From NCBI GenBank assembly GCA_934167665.1, contig CAKPLN010000010.1, positions 1 through 11,917 of the forward strand: 11,917 bases of DNA. The letters run 5' to 3'. The notes beneath the pieces are model-generated. The model worked only from the letters and a program-made list of their open reading frames with translations, made no database searches and was not told where the DNA came from. Made by a program: the position numbers and the translations under genes. Source of the DNA: an uncultured Bacilli bacterium (lineage in GTDB: Bacteria; Bacillota_I; Bacilli_A; RF39; UBA660). Every line of letters starts with the position of its first letter. Position 1 is the first letter of the stretch. Below, piece after piece: positions 1 through 5,990 of this stretch.

Positions 1-23
1 ACCAAATGGTAGCTGCCAGTGTC
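1..23 (+). rRNA. 5S ribosomal RNA, 3' end only (partial)
   Basis: The first 23 bases resemble the 3' arm of a bacterial 5S rRNA: an AATGGTAGCTGCCAG-like stretch where 5S genes typically have (A)GTAGG..GCTGCCAG, ending in CCAGTGTC, which would pair with a GACACTGG-type 5' end in helix I. A strong terminator follows about 20 bases later, as expected at the end of an rRNA operon. The rest of the gene lies outside the window, so the helix I pairing cannot be tested here and the call is tentative. Confidence 0.45.
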
Positions 24-38
24 AAGCCTTATAGGCTT
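24..38 (+). other. Small hairpin after the putative 5S rRNA
   Basis: AAGCCT (24-29) and AGGCTT (33-38) form a perfect 6-bp stem with a 3-base loop, directly after the putative 5S end. It could serve as a processing or stabilising hairpin in the precursor transcript. It has no T-tract, so it is not itself a terminator. Confidence 0.35.
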
Positions 39-43
39 CAGAG

Positions 44-74
44 AAAAACCACCCTTTTTAAGGGTGGATTTTTA
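44..74 (+). terminator. Rho-independent terminator of the upstream (rRNA) operon
   Basis: CCACCCTT (49-56) and AAGGGTGG (60-67) form a perfect 8-bp GC-rich stem with a TTT loop. The stem is preceded by AAAAA and followed by ATTTTTA. It is the most GC-rich stem among the terminators in the window, fitting termination of a highly transcribed upstream unit. Confidence 0.85.
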
Positions 75-113
75 CTTTATAAGAAGCTTTCTTTTTAAAG
101 AGTGGTACTACTA

Positions 114-142
114 TTGACTAATGTTTATTTGTAATTTATTAT
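114..142 (+). promoter_or_regulatory. Candidate sigma-A promoter, target unknown
   Basis: TTGACT (114-119), a 17-base spacer and TATTAT (137-142) give good -35/-10 elements at optimal spacing. Transcription would start near 149, only about 5 bases before an ATG at 154 that has no Shine-Dalgarno site. The product, if any, is therefore more likely an untranslated RNA than the 33-codon frame. AT-rich DNA yields such matches by chance. Confidence 0.35.
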
Positions 143-245
143 AGTAAGTCAAAATGATGGGAAAATATGTCAATCAAAAAGAAAAATTTAGTATAATTAG
201 AAATAGTAGAAAACATAATACAATTAATATTGTAAATTATGGGTA

Positions 246-288
246 TTATAGTTAGTGAAATAAATATAAAAAGTAATACTAACTATAA
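246..288. repeat. 11-bp perfect inverted repeat
   Basis: TTATAGTTAGT (246-256) is the exact reverse complement of ACTAACTATAA (278-288), with a 21-base A-rich spacer. It could be an RNA hairpin or a protein-binding site. No T-tract follows, so it is not a typical terminator. Confidence 0.5.
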
Positions 289-319
289 AATATTTTATGT
301 GATAGGTTTAATAGATAGG

Positions 320-349
320 TTGACTGCTCAAATGAAAGCTTGATCTAAT
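320..349 (+). promoter_or_regulatory. Weak candidate promoter, target unknown
   Basis: TTGACT (320-325), an 18-base spacer and TCTAAT (344-349). Only short open frames lie downstream. This is a plausible but unsupported promoter that could equally be chance in AT-rich sequence. Confidence 0.2.
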
Positions 350-526
350 AGAAAAATATTATTATCAAATGATACATATTTTCTTGGTTGTAATGAGTGT
401 AGTTTTGTGGATATAAAAACGCATTGTAGTAGTAAATAAAATGAAGCGACTACCTAAATTTAAATCTATAGAGAATAAAGGTTATTTTATCTATGAAGTA
501 GGAATTTTTAGTGGCAATTAAAGCAC

Positions 527-541
527 CAAATTTTTAATTTG
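527..541. repeat. Palindrome overlapping the suf promoter -35 element
   Basis: CAAATT (527-532) and AATTTG (536-541) form a perfect 6-bp inverted repeat around TTT. Its right arm overlaps the proposed -35 hexamer of the suf operon promoter (539-544), the position expected of a repressor or activator site. No known operator consensus is recognised. Confidence 0.3.
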
Positions 542-568
542 TCTTTTGTTCTTATTTTTTGGTATAAT
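539..568 (+). promoter_or_regulatory. Promoter of the suf operon
   Basis: TTGTCT (539-544), an 18-base spacer and a perfect TATAAT (563-568) preceded by TGG, giving an extended -10 (TGn). Transcription would start around 575, leaving a short leader with GGAGATG at 581-587 before the sufC ATG. This is the only strong promoter seen ahead of the six-gene suf operon. Confidence 0.75.
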
Positions 569-593
569 ATGTATTTAGATGGAGATGAACTAG

Positions 594-1334
594 ATGCTAG
601 AGATAAATAATTTATGTGTTAAGATTAAAGATACGGATTTAGAAATTTTAAATAATTTTTCACTTAATATAAAACCTGGTGAAATTCATGCTATTATGGG
701 ACCTAATGGTGCTGGTAAGAGTACTCTTTCAAAGGCTATTATGGGGCATTATAAATACGTTGTTACAAATGGTAGTATTTTGTTTAATGGGGAAGATATA
801 ACAAAATTAAGTGTTGATGAGAGAGCTAAAAGAGGAATTTTTCTTTGCATGCAGGATCCTACTGTTATTGAGGGAGTTTCAAATAGTGAATTTTTAAGGA
901 CAGCCAGAAGCGAAATTACTGGAGAAAAGGTAAATTTATATACTTTTATTAAAGATATGGAGGGGGCAATGGATAAAGTCGGACTTGATAGTAATATGTT
1001 GCATCGTTCACTTAATTCTGGTTTTAGTGGAGGAGAGAAGAAGAAAAATGAAATTTTACAAATGCTTTTCTTGAAACCTAAATTAATTATTTTAGATGAA
1101 CTTGATTCAGGCCTTGATGTTGATAGCTTACGAGTAGTTTGCGAAAATATTTCAGAATATTTAAAGGATAATCCAGATACTTCAGTTTTAATAATTACCC
1201 ATTATACTAGGGTTTTAGAATATATTAAACCTGATTTTGTACATGTTCTTTCTGGGGGAAAGATTCAAAAAACAGGTTCTTATGATTTAGCATTTGAAAT
1301 TGAAAAAAATGGATATTCTATGAAGAGGAAATGA
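594..1334 (+). CDS. sufC: SufC, Fe-S cluster assembly ATPase
   Basis: SufC is the cytosolic ABC-type ATPase of the SUF machinery; it binds SufB and SufD and powers cluster assembly on the scaffold. The 246-aa product has the usual family length and complete ATPase motifs: Walker A GPNGAGKST at residues 36-44, signature SGGEKKKNE starting at residue 145, and Walker B LIILDE with D168/E169, followed by the SGLDVD D-loop. The KKKNE following SGGE is characteristic of SufC. The ATG is preceded by GGAGATG at 581-587. It is the first gene of the operon, and its TGA stop overlaps an ATG of the next gene (ATGA). It is the only CDS in the window ending in TGA, and an in-frame TAG follows immediately. 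Confidence 0.97.
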   Translation: MLEINNLCVKIKDTDLEILNNFSLNIKPGEIHAIMGPNGAGKSTLSKAIMGHYKYVVTNGSILFNGEDITKLSVDERAKRGIFLCMQDPTVIEGVSNSEFLRTARSEITGEKVNLYTFIKDMEGAMDKVGLDSNMLHRSLNSGFSGGEKKKNEILQMLFLKPKLIILDELDSGLDVDSLRVVCENISEYLKDNPDTSVLIITHYTRVLEYIKPDFVHVLSGGKIQKTGSYDLAFEIEKNGYSMKRK

Positions 1335-1339
1335 TAGAA

Positions 1340-1918
1340 ATGAGTAAAATATTATATGTATTAGATGACAATAAAAATAGTGATTATAAATATAATATTG
1401 ATGAAGATACTGTTATTTATCATTTTTCTATTAATTCTACTAATGATGTTTTAATTGACATAGTTAAAGAAAATGTTACTGTTAATTATTATTATTCTAA
1501 TATTAATTATGATGATAATACACTTAATATTAAGGTTTCACATTTGGCTAGTAATACACATAGTGAGATATTTAATCATGGAGTTAATGTTTATAATAAT
1601 AAGCTTACTTATTATGTAGATGGAATTGTTTTAAAGTCTAGTAGTAAGTGTATTTGTAATCAGGATAATCAAATAATTAATATGGAAGATGGTAAGAGTA
1701 CAATATGTCCTAATTTACTTATAGATAATTATGATGTTGATAGTAATCATGCGGCTTATATTGGTAGTTTTAATGAGGATATTTTGTTTTATATGATGAG
1801 TAGGGGTATTTCAAGAGATATTGCTAGTAGATTATTAATAAATGGATTTTTAATTGGAGAAGCTGATATTAATAATTTACAAGTAAAAAGATTTTTGGAT
1901 GAAATTAAAAAAGTATAG
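1340..1918 (+). CDS. sufD: SufD-like protein, strongly shortened
   Basis: SufD partners SufB and SufC in the Fe-S scaffold complex. The product is only about 192-195 aa, whereas SufD proteins commonly exceed 400 aa (E. coli 423). What remains corresponds to the C-terminal part. SHLASNTHSE resembles the SHLAPNTxS beta-helix motif. DVDSNHAAYIGSFNED matches the SufD VKCSHGATVG region, with the interface histidine kept (H140 counting from ATG 1331) but the neighbouring cysteine replaced by serine. LFYMMSRGISR..A..LLINGF is the C-terminal helix motif shared with SufB. The N-terminal domain is absent. Two starts are possible: ATG 1331 overlaps the sufC stop but sits about 2 bases from GAGGAA, while ATG 1340 has GAGG at a better distance and is preferred. 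No frameshift remnant lies upstream, because sufC abuts directly. The assignment as SufD is firm; full functionality is inferred. Confidence 0.85.
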   Translation: MSKILYVLDDNKNSDYKYNIDEDTVIYHFSINSTNDVLIDIVKENVTVNYYYSNINYDDNTLNIKVSHLASNTHSEIFNHGVNVYNNKLTYYVDGIVLKSSSKCICNQDNQIINMEDGKSTICPNLLIDNYDVDSNHAAYIGSFNEDILFYMMSRGISRDIASRLLINGFLIGEADINNLQVKRFLDEIKKV

Positions 1919-1926
1919 GAGGTGAT
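1917..1926 (+). promoter_or_regulatory. Ribosome binding site that fixes the sufS TTG start
   Basis: AGGAGGTGAT is a near-perfect anti-16S match lying 3-4 bases before TTG at 1930. The next in-frame ATG (1951) has no such site. The site overlaps the sufD stop codon (1916-1918), suggesting translational coupling. Confidence 0.8.
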
Positions 1927-1929
1927 ATC

Positions 1930-3123
1930 TTGAATAGAGATGATTTTTCTATGTTGAATAGTGATATTGTTTATTTTGATAATGGTGCTACAACACTTAA
2001 ACCTAATTCTGTTGTTTTAGCGATGGATAAGTATTATACTACTCATACTTCTAATATTCATCGAGGAGATTATGAAGCATCTGTTATTACGAATAAATTA
2101 TATGATGGTACTAGGGATTTAGTTAGTAAGTTTGTTAATTGTAATAGTAATGAAGTTATTTTTACTAGTGGTACTACTATGTCTATTAATATGGTAGTTT
2201 TTGGCTATATGCGAAAGCATTTAAATAAAGGTGATGAAGTACTATTAACAAAGAGTGAGCATGCTTCTAATGTACTTCCTTGGATAAAGTTAAGTGAAGA
2301 GATAGGAATAGTTTTAAAATATATGGATCTTGCTGCTGATTATTCTTTAACAGTAGATAGTGTAGTTAAAAGTATAACTTCTAAAACTAAGGTTATTTCT
2401 ATTGCTCATGTTACTAATGTTATAGGTGATGTTAGAGATGTTGAAGCAATAGGGGCTATTTGTAAAGAAAAAGGTATTTTATTCTGTGTTGATGGTGCTC
2501 AAAGTGTTCCACATATGAAGACAGACTTTAAAAAATGGAATATTGATTTTTTAAGTTTTTCGGGTCATAAGATGTTAGGGCCAACAGGAGTAGGAGTCTT
2601 AGTAGGTAAGGAAGAACTATTAGATGTAATGGATCCTATTTGTTATGGTGGAGGAATGAATAGTTATTTTGAAGCTGATGGTAGTTATGAACTAAAACGG
2701 GGACCTATGAAGTTTGAAGCTGGTACTCCTCCAATAGCTGAGGTTATTGGATTAGGTGAAGCTATTAAGTATTTAATGAATATTGGTATGGATAAAATAC
2801 ATGATTATGAATTAAGTTTAAAAAAATATTTAGTTTCTAAACTTGAAGAAATACCTAATATTACGGTTTATAATAAAAATTCAGATAGTGGTATTTTAGC
2901 ATTTAATGTTGATGGTGTTTTTGCTCAAGAAACTTCAATTTATTTAAACTATTATCATATTTATGTTAGAGCTGGTAATCATTGTACAAAGATGTTAAAA
3001 GATAATTTAGGAGTAAAGAATACGGTTAGAGTTAGTATGTATTTTTATAATACAAAAGATGATATTGATAGATTAGTTGAAGCTCTAAAAAATAGTGAGA
3101 ATATTTTTAAAGTTGTTCTTTAG
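1930..3123 (+). CDS. sufS: SufS, group II cysteine desulfurase
   Basis: This PLP-dependent enzyme removes sulfur from L-cysteine as a persulfide and passes it to SufU for cluster assembly. The product is 397 aa, near the family norm. Visible hallmarks are YFDNGATTLKP near the N-terminus, SEHASNVLPW, DGAQSVPH (PLP-binding aspartate), SFSGHKMLGPTG with the Schiff-base lysine K214, and RAGNHCTK with the catalytic cysteine C352 (SufS consensus RAGHHC). The C-terminal VRVSMYFYNTKDDID matches the usual R.S.Y.YNT.EEID. RAG.HC and the absence of an extended Cys loop place it in the SufS rather than the IscS/NifS class. The start is TTG, supported by an excellent ribosome site. It sits between sufD and sufU in the standard order. 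Confidence 0.97.
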   Translation: MNRDDFSMLNSDIVYFDNGATTLKPNSVVLAMDKYYTTHTSNIHRGDYEASVITNKLYDGTRDLVSKFVNCNSNEVIFTSGTTMSINMVVFGYMRKHLNKGDEVLLTKSEHASNVLPWIKLSEEIGIVLKYMDLAADYSLTVDSVVKSITSKTKVISIAHVTNVIGDVRDVEAIGAICKEKGILFCVDGAQSVPHMKTDFKKWNIDFLSFSGHKMLGPTGVGVLVGKEELLDVMDPICYGGGMNSYFEADGSYELKRGPMKFEAGTPPIAEVIGLGEAIKYLMNIGMDKIHDYELSLKKYLVSKLEEIPNITVYNKNSDSGILAFNVDGVFAQETSIYLNYYHIYVRAGNHCTKMLKDNLGVKNTVRVSMYFYNTKDDIDRLVEALKNSENIFKVVL

Positions 3124-3131
3124 GAGATAGT

Positions 3132-3566
3132 ATGGATAGTAATTTAAGAAGAGAAATAATACTTGATAATTATCAAGATCCTTATAATAAGGGTTTAGTA
3201 GATGATAAATCTTATATAAAAGTTAATCAAAGTAGTGATAATTGTATAGATAATTTAGATTTCATGCTTAAAGTTAATGATGGAATTATTACAGATATAA
3301 GATTTGATGGTGAAGCTTGTGCCATTAGTACTTCTGCTGCATCGATTATGATAAGAAGTTTAATTGGTAAAAGTTTAGAAGATGCTAAAAATATAATTAG
3401 TAATTATAAAAAAATGATTAATGAAGAGGAATATGATGCTACTCTTTTGGGAGAGCTTAATGTTTATGATGAAATTTGTAAGCAACCAAATAGAAAGAAT
3501 TGTGCTCTTATTCCAGAGAAAGCATTGGAGCAATTATTGGAGGTAGTAGGTAATGGTAAAAATTAA
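3132..3566 (+). CDS. sufU: SufU, zinc-dependent sulfurtransferase partner of SufS
   Basis: SufU accepts persulfide sulfur from SufS in Firmicutes-type SUF systems; zinc is held by Cys-Asp-Cys-Cys. The 144-aa product keeps all four expected ligands: C38 and D40 (CID, normally CGD), C63 (GEACAIS, cf. GEGCSIS) and C124 (RKNCAL, cf. R.KCA.L). The glycine of the CGD motif is replaced by isoleucine and the upstream NPT is absent, so the N-terminal ligand loop is atypical. An extra cysteine, C116, is present. AGGAG (3122-3126) lies 5 bases before ATG. The 3' end overlaps the next gene by 14 bases, implying coupled translation. Confidence 0.92.
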   Translation: MDSNLRREIILDNYQDPYNKGLVDDKSYIKVNQSSDNCIDNLDFMLKVNDGIITDIRFDGEACAISTSAASIMIRSLIGKSLEDAKNIISNYKKMINEEEYDATLLGELNVYDEICKQPNRKNCALIPEKALEQLLEVVGNGKN

Positions 3567-4071
3567 AACAGATCAAGTAAAACTAGCAGATTTAAGATAC
3601 TATGATGCTAGTCATGGTGGTATTGAATTAACAAGTAGTTATTCTAAGGGAATTTTAATTGATTTTAATGGTAGAGAGCATTATGAAAATTTATTTTGTT
3701 TAGGGGAGTCTTATCCGGTATTTAAAAGAGCACCTTTTGCTAATTGTACTAGTGATGGTGATGAATATGGTACTAAAGTTTTTCATGTTTCTAATGCGTT
3801 AGTTACTGGTCCTTGTTGGGTTTTATCTAATATAGATTTAGGACAAATTTTTAAAAAAGATGAAATTAGTATATCTGAGCTTGAAGATTATATATTGGCT
3901 TCTAATCACTTTTTTAAAGATAGGGCTAGTATTGCTTTTACTAGAGCTAAAGAAGCTGGGAAGCGCCTTAGAATGCAGAAAATAATTAGTGATGATCAAT
4001 TGATGCAAAATATGATGGATGAATTTTTTTCACAAAGAATGGGAGAAAAGTGGCAGAAAGTAAAGAAATAG
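3553..4071 (+). CDS. Uncharacterised protein encoded inside the suf operon
   Basis: I do not recognise this 172-aa protein. It is encoded between sufU and sufB, where the classical sufCDSUB order has nothing. It overlaps sufU by 14 bases and the called sufB start by 22, so it is embedded in the operon; GGAGGT (3539-3544) lies 8 bases before its ATG. It has no signal peptide or membrane segment. The first 90 residues look like a beta-rich domain with cysteines at 49 (LFCLGE), 65 (ANCTSDGDEYG) and 88 (TGPCWVLSN). The rest is charged and helical, including FFKDRASIAFTRAKEAGKR around 120-138 and a Met/Gln-rich C-terminus. It shows no SufA-type CGC motif and no convincing similarity to SufE, SufT or NifU. 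The spaced cysteines and location suggest a role in cluster assembly or its regulation; this is inference. Confidence 0.85.
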   Translation: MVKIKTDQVKLADLRYYDASHGGIELTSSYSKGILIDFNGREHYENLFCLGESYPVFKRAPFANCTSDGDEYGTKVFHVSNALVTGPCWVLSNIDLGQIFKKDEISISELEDYILASNHFFKDRASIAFTRAKEAGKRLRMQKIISDDQLMQNMMDEFFSQRMGEKWQKVKK

Positions 4072-5393
4072 GTGATAATGTGGAAATTAAGGGTATTAAT
4101 TTAGAAAAAGTTGAGGCTATTTCAAATTTAAAAAGAGAAGATTCTTGGGTTAGAGATTTTAGATTAGATAGTTTTAAAAAGTTTGAAAAGTTAGCTATGC
4201 CTAGTTTTGGACCTAAAATTAATCTAAATTTTGATGATATTATTTATTATAAGGCTAACTCTAGTGATGATAAAATTAAAGATGACTGGAATAATGTATT
4301 AAAACCTGTAGTAGATGAACTTGATTCACTTGGTGTTTTAGAAAGTGAAAAACATTTAGGTGGTATGGGTGTTCAATACGAGAGTGAAGTAATTTATCAT
4401 AAAATGATAGAAGAATTAGAAAAAAAGAAAGTTGTTTTTACATCTATTGAAATGGCTATGAAAAATTACCCTGAATTAGTAAAAAAATATTTTGGTAAAA
4501 TAGTTAATAATGCTGAAAATAAATTTGCGGCTTTAAATGGAGCGGTATTTAGTGGTGGTAGTTTTATTTATATACCACCTAATACAACACTAGATAGACC
4601 ATTACAAAGTTATTTTAGAATTAATAGTAAGAATATGGGACAGTTTGAAAGAACTTTAATTATTGTTGATGATAATAGTCATTTACATTATATAGAGGGA
4701 TGTACGGCACCAACTTATAGTGAATCTTCATTACATGCAGCAGTTGTTGAAATATATGTTGGTAAAAATAGTAGTTGTAGATATTCTACTATTCAAAACT
4801 GGGCTCCTAATGTTTACAATTTAGTTACTAAGAGGGCATTAGTTGATGATAATGGTGTAATGGAATGGATTGATGGTAATATTGGCAGTAAAGTTACGAT
4901 GAAGTATCCTTGTTGTGTACTAAAGGGAGATAATTCTAGTGGTACTTGTATTACAATTTCTGTTGCATCTAGTGGACAAGAGCAAGATAGTGGAGCTAGA
5001 ATGATACATTTAGGTAAAAATACCAAGAGTAATATTGTATCAAAAAGTATTGCTAGAAATGGTGGAAATGCAACATATCGTGGTAAAGCTTTTATAAGTA
5101 ATACAGCAGTTAATAGTATAGCTAATGTTAAATGTGATACTCTAATTTTAGATGATGTTTCTAAGAGTGATACAATTCCTGTTAATTCTTGTTTTAATAA
5201 AACTAGTAGTATTGAACATGAAGCAACTGTTTCAAAGATAAGTGAAGATAATTTATTTTATTTAATGAGTAGAGGTATTTCTAGAGAAAGAGCTATGGAA
5301 CTTATTGTGTTAGGATTCTTAGAAAAATTTAGAGAAGAATTACCTATGGAATATGCTGTTGAATTAAATCAACTTATTAAAAGAAATTTATAA
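4050..5393 (+). CDS. sufB: SufB, Fe-S cluster scaffold protein
   Basis: SufB is the core scaffold subunit on which nascent Fe-S clusters are built with SufC and SufD. The 447-aa product spans most of the family: N-terminal WVRDFRLDSFKKFEKLAMP and FDDIIYY (conserved in SufB), the beta-helix core with LHYIEGCTAP, CDTLILDD..KSDTIPVNSCFN carrying candidate cluster or sulfur-relay cysteines, and C-terminal HEATVSKISEDNLFYLMSRGISRERA. The N-terminal leader of typical SufB is shortened. Starts are GTG 4050 (GGGAG at 4041-4045, overlapping the upstream gene by 22 bases) or GTG 4080 with AGGTGA at 4069-4074; the choice is uncertain, as neither is ATG. It is the last gene of the operon and is followed by a clear terminator. 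The identification is secure. Confidence 0.96.
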   Translation: MAESKEIGDNVEIKGINLEKVEAISNLKREDSWVRDFRLDSFKKFEKLAMPSFGPKINLNFDDIIYYKANSSDDKIKDDWNNVLKPVVDELDSLGVLESEKHLGGMGVQYESEVIYHKMIEELEKKKVVFTSIEMAMKNYPELVKKYFGKIVNNAENKFAALNGAVFSGGSFIYIPPNTTLDRPLQSYFRINSKNMGQFERTLIIVDDNSHLHYIEGCTAPTYSESSLHAAVVEIYVGKNSSCRYSTIQNWAPNVYNLVTKRALVDDNGVMEWIDGNIGSKVTMKYPCCVLKGDNSSGTCITISVASSGQEQDSGARMIHLGKNTKSNIVSKSIARNGGNATYRGKAFISNTAVNSIANVKCDTLILDDVSKSDTIPVNSCFNKTSSIEHEATVSKISEDNLFYLMSRGISRERAMELIVLGFLEKFREELPMEYAVELNQLIKRNL

Positions 5394-5430
5394 GTTATAA
5401 ACTTGTATTTTAAGTAATATATGGAGTTTT

Positions 5431-5467
5431 AAAATGAAATTTTCTTAATAGAAATTTCATTTTTTTT
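5431..5467 (+). terminator. Rho-independent terminator of the suf operon
   Basis: AAAATGAAATTT (5431-5442) pairs perfectly with AAATTTCATTTT (5452-5463) across a 9-base loop and runs into TTTTTTTT. It lies 38 bases after the sufB stop. The stem is AT-rich but 12 bp long, as is usual in this genome. Confidence 0.85.
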
Positions 5468-5503
5468 ATGTTGTAAATATCCTTATTTATATTATTTTGA
5501 AGT

Positions 5504-5532
5504 TTGCTTAGTAAAAATAAATTTTATATTAT
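5504..5532 (+). promoter_or_regulatory. Promoter of ssb
   Basis: TTGCTT (5504-5509), a 17-base spacer and TATTAT (5527-5532). Transcription would start near 5539, immediately before the strong ribosome site AAAGGAGGTGA (5542-5552). Together with the suf terminator upstream, this makes ssb an independent unit. Confidence 0.55.
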
Positions 5533-5555
5533 ACAGTCAAGAAAGGAGGTGAGGT

Positions 5556-5894
5556 ATGTTAAATCAAATTATATTGGTTGGACGTTTGACACATAATATT
5601 AAAATTAATAAGTCTGATAAAGGAAGGAAGGTTGCAACTATATCATTAGCAATACCTAGAAGTTTTAAAAATATGGATGGTACTTATGATACTGATTTTA
5701 TAGACTGTATTGCATTTGAAAATATAGCGGAGAATACAGCTACTTATTGTAGTAAGGGTGATATAGTAGGGATTAAAGGAAGAGTTCAGTCAAGAGTTGT
5801 TGAAGAGGATGGTAAGAAAAATTATTTAATTGATATTGTAGCTGAAAAAGTTACATTTTTATCCAGTAAGAAGGAGGAAAAGAAGGCAGAGTAA
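5556..5894 (+). CDS. ssb: Single-stranded DNA-binding protein, short form
   Basis: SSB coats single-stranded DNA during replication, repair or DNA uptake. The 112-aa product is essentially one OB fold: MLNQIILVGRLTHN at the N-terminus (cf. MLN.V.LVGRLT.D), KVATISLAIPRSFK, TDFIDCIAFENIAENTATYC (cf. F..CV.W...AE....Y) and KGDIVGIKGRVQSR. It ends in the lysine/glutamate-rich KKEEKKAE and lacks the long linker and acidic DDDIPF-type tip that recruits partner proteins in full-length SSB. In length and tail it resembles the short Bacillus SsbB paralogue, associated with competence, more than SsbA. It is monocistronic, not next to rpsF/rpsR. The start is fixed by a strong AGGAGGTGAG site. Whether another SSB exists in the genome is not visible here. 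Confidence 0.93.
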   Translation: MLNQIILVGRLTHNIKINKSDKGRKVATISLAIPRSFKNMDGTYDTDFIDCIAFENIAENTATYCSKGDIVGIKGRVQSRVVEEDGKKNYLIDIVAEKVTFLSSKKEEKKAE

Positions 5895-5907
5895 TATCTG
5901 CTTTTTT
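5881..5907 (+). terminator. First ssb terminator, overlapping the end of ssb
   Basis: AAGGCAGA (5883-5890) pairs with TCTGCTTT (5897-5904), with one G-U pair, around a GTAATA loop that contains the ssb stop codon. A T-run to 5907 follows. The terminator is therefore built into the last codons of the gene. Confidence 0.75.
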
Positions 5908-5932
5908 AACTTGAGTATTTTTATTTTAAGTT

Positions 5933-5959
5933 AATACTAGGAAACTAGTATTTTTTTTT
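5933..5959 (+). terminator. Second ssb terminator with GAAA tetraloop
   Basis: AATACTAG (5933-5940) and CTAGTATT (5945-5952) form a perfect 8-bp stem closed by GAAA, a stable GNRA loop, followed by an unbroken T-tract to 5959. It backs up the first terminator 26 bases downstream. Confidence 0.85.
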
Positions 5960-5960
5960 G

Positions 5961-5966
5961 TATAAT
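5961..5966 (+). promoter_or_regulatory. Possible -10 element for the acetyltransferase/pdp unit
   Basis: A perfect TATAAT starts two bases after the T-tract of the preceding terminator and 25 bases before the gene. The matching -35 position falls inside the terminator hairpin (about 5938-5943, TAGGAA) and is poor, so the promoter is plausible but weakly supported. Confidence 0.4.
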
Positions 5967-5990
5967 AATTACTAGATATAGTAGAAGGAT

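Larger units (their letters stand above)
75..526. other. Long AT-rich stretch without a convincing gene
   Basis: All six frames are broken into short pieces. The longest plus-strand frames are 33 codons from ATG 154 (stop 253-255), an ATG-less 31-codon frame from 344 to 439, and 26 codons from ATG 441 (stop 519-521). None has a good ribosome site or recognisable similarity. The stretch contains two promoter-like element pairs and an 11-bp inverted repeat (annotated separately). It could hold a small RNA or decayed genes; neither can be shown from this sequence alone. Confidence 0.6.

Noticed and set aside
154..255. 33-codon frame after the 114-142 promoter-like element
   Set aside because: It has no Shine-Dalgarno site, would be nearly leaderless, and has no recognisable similarity; not strong enough to call a gene.
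441..521. 26-codon frame MKRLPKF...
   Set aside because: Short, without a ribosome site or similarity; expected by chance in a non-coding AT-rich region.
1332..1337. TGA-TAG at the end of sufC as a hint of TGA=Trp coding
   Set aside because: Tryptophan is TGG throughout the window and the recognisable genes lack internal TGA. Even if TGA were read through, only one residue would be added before TAG.
4814..5026. 70-codon minus-strand open frame
   Set aside because: It lies wholly inside sufB on the opposite strand, has no recognisable domain, and mirrors the strong coding signal of SufB.
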